This document shows, one piece after another, positions 11,170 to 11,476 of a stretch of 11,476 nt of DNA. A program made the position numbers and the translations under genes. Below the pieces are notes generated by a model. It ran no database searches. It had not been told where the DNA came from and saw only the letters and a list, made by a program, of their open reading frames with translations. Source of the stretch: an archaeon (GTDB lineage Archaea; Nanoarchaeota; Nanoarchaeia; Pacearchaeales; GW2011-AR1); the NCBI GenBank assembly GCA_030639395.1, contig DAOWCW010000018.1, positions 1 through 11,476 on the forward strand, read 5' to 3'. Position 1 is the stretch's first letter; each line of letters opens with the position of its first letter.

Positions 11170-11476
11170 CCGCAAAAAACATAGAAGAAGCAAAAGAACA
11201 ATTCTCCAGAGTAATAAAAGAGACACGATTAGAATATAACAGAAGACTTTCAAGAAAATATCATTGCAAAGTTTTTCTAAAAAGAGAAGACAAGCAACTT
11301 GTTCGTTCCTATAAAATAAGAGGAGCCTATAATGTTATAAATTCAATGTCAGAAAAAACAAAAACAAAAGGTGTTGGTTGTGCAAGTGCCGGAAATCATG
11401 CTCAAGGAGTAGCCTTATGCTGTAATTATTTCAAGATAAAAGGAGTAATCTTTATGCCAAAAGTTACGCCGTTACA
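11154..11476 (+). CDS. ilvA: Threonine ammonia-lyase (dehydratase), N-terminal part
   Basis: 107 codons visible from the ATG at 11154; the gene continues past the window edge. The frame reads MSKQVTAKNIEEAKEQFSRV, then RRLSRKYHCKVFLKRED, SYKIRGAYNVI with the PLP-binding Lys54, and CASAGNHAQGVA (78-87), the Asn-containing loop that binds the cofactor ring and phosphate in the fold-type II threonine/serine dehydratase family. The enzyme converts threonine to 2-oxobutanoate and ammonia through an aminocrotonate intermediate, the first step of isoleucine synthesis or a catabolic route. Without the C-terminus I cannot see whether a regulatory ACT domain is present, so biosynthetic and catabolic forms cannot be told apart. 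It overlaps ridA by 16 bases. Confidence 0.92.
   Translation, partial: MSKQVTAKNIEEAKEQFSRVIKETRLEYNRRLSRKYHCKVFLKREDKQLVRSYKIRGAYNVINSMSEKTKTKGVGCASAGNHAQGVALCCNYFKIKGVIFMPKVTPL

Overview
The window looks like a stretch of an AT-rich archaeal chromosome, most likely from a small-genome DPANN lineage of the Pacearchaeota/Woesearchaeota kind. The evidence is archaeal-type glycyl-tRNA synthetase, a TrmB-family regulator, a small single-histone-fold (DUF1931-like) protein, and archaeal BRE/TATA promoters. Almost every promoter-proximal gene has a TATA box centred about 24-28 nt before its ATG, which implies leaderless transcripts and fixes many start codons. The lineage assignment is inference from protein style; I ran no search.

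Layout. 1-864 (+) is the end of a surface-anchored protein. 861-2104 (-) holds two overlapping unknown genes (861-1211, 1198-1737) and a small membrane protein (1796-2104). 2199-2918 (+) is a TrmB-like regulator. 2878-3030 (-) is a truncated, promoter-bearing second copy of the 1198-1737 gene. 3134-3260 is a five-unit array of small hairpins just past the stop codon of a secreted, membrane-anchored protein (3262-3891, -). 3978-5498 (+) is glyS, and 5467-5739 (-) is a small unknown gene overlapping its 3' end. 5855-6433 (-) is a PD-(D/E)XK nuclease-like protein. 6485-6630 is structured, apparently non-coding DNA. 6632-6838 (-) is a truncated second copy of the nuclease gene. 6917-7624 (-) is a multi-pass membrane protein and 7713-7976 (+) a small zinc-binding-type protein. 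8027-10352 (-) is a compact lysS-dedA-histone-fold operon. 10391-10669 (-) is an acylphosphatase. 10744-11476 (+) is a ridA-ilvA pair running off the window.

How the genes work together. Most are housekeeping: two class II aminoacyl-tRNA synthetases (the lysine enzyme is class II, the less common choice in archaea), a chromatin-type protein, and a RidA/threonine ammonia-lyase pair in which RidA clears the reactive enamine/imine made by the lyase.

The unusual part is the density of small repetitive elements: (1) a tandem array of hairpins with variable but self-complementary stems, conserved 5-nt loops and exact 8-nt spacers; (2) a roughly 30-bp palindromic element inserted in the same reading frame in two unrelated genes (3496-3528 and 6206-6238); (3) a heptanucleotide tandem repeat inside a coding region; (4) two truncated paralogs of neighbouring genes, one next to the hairpin array and one next to the structured region; (5) a possible structured RNA at 6491-6563.
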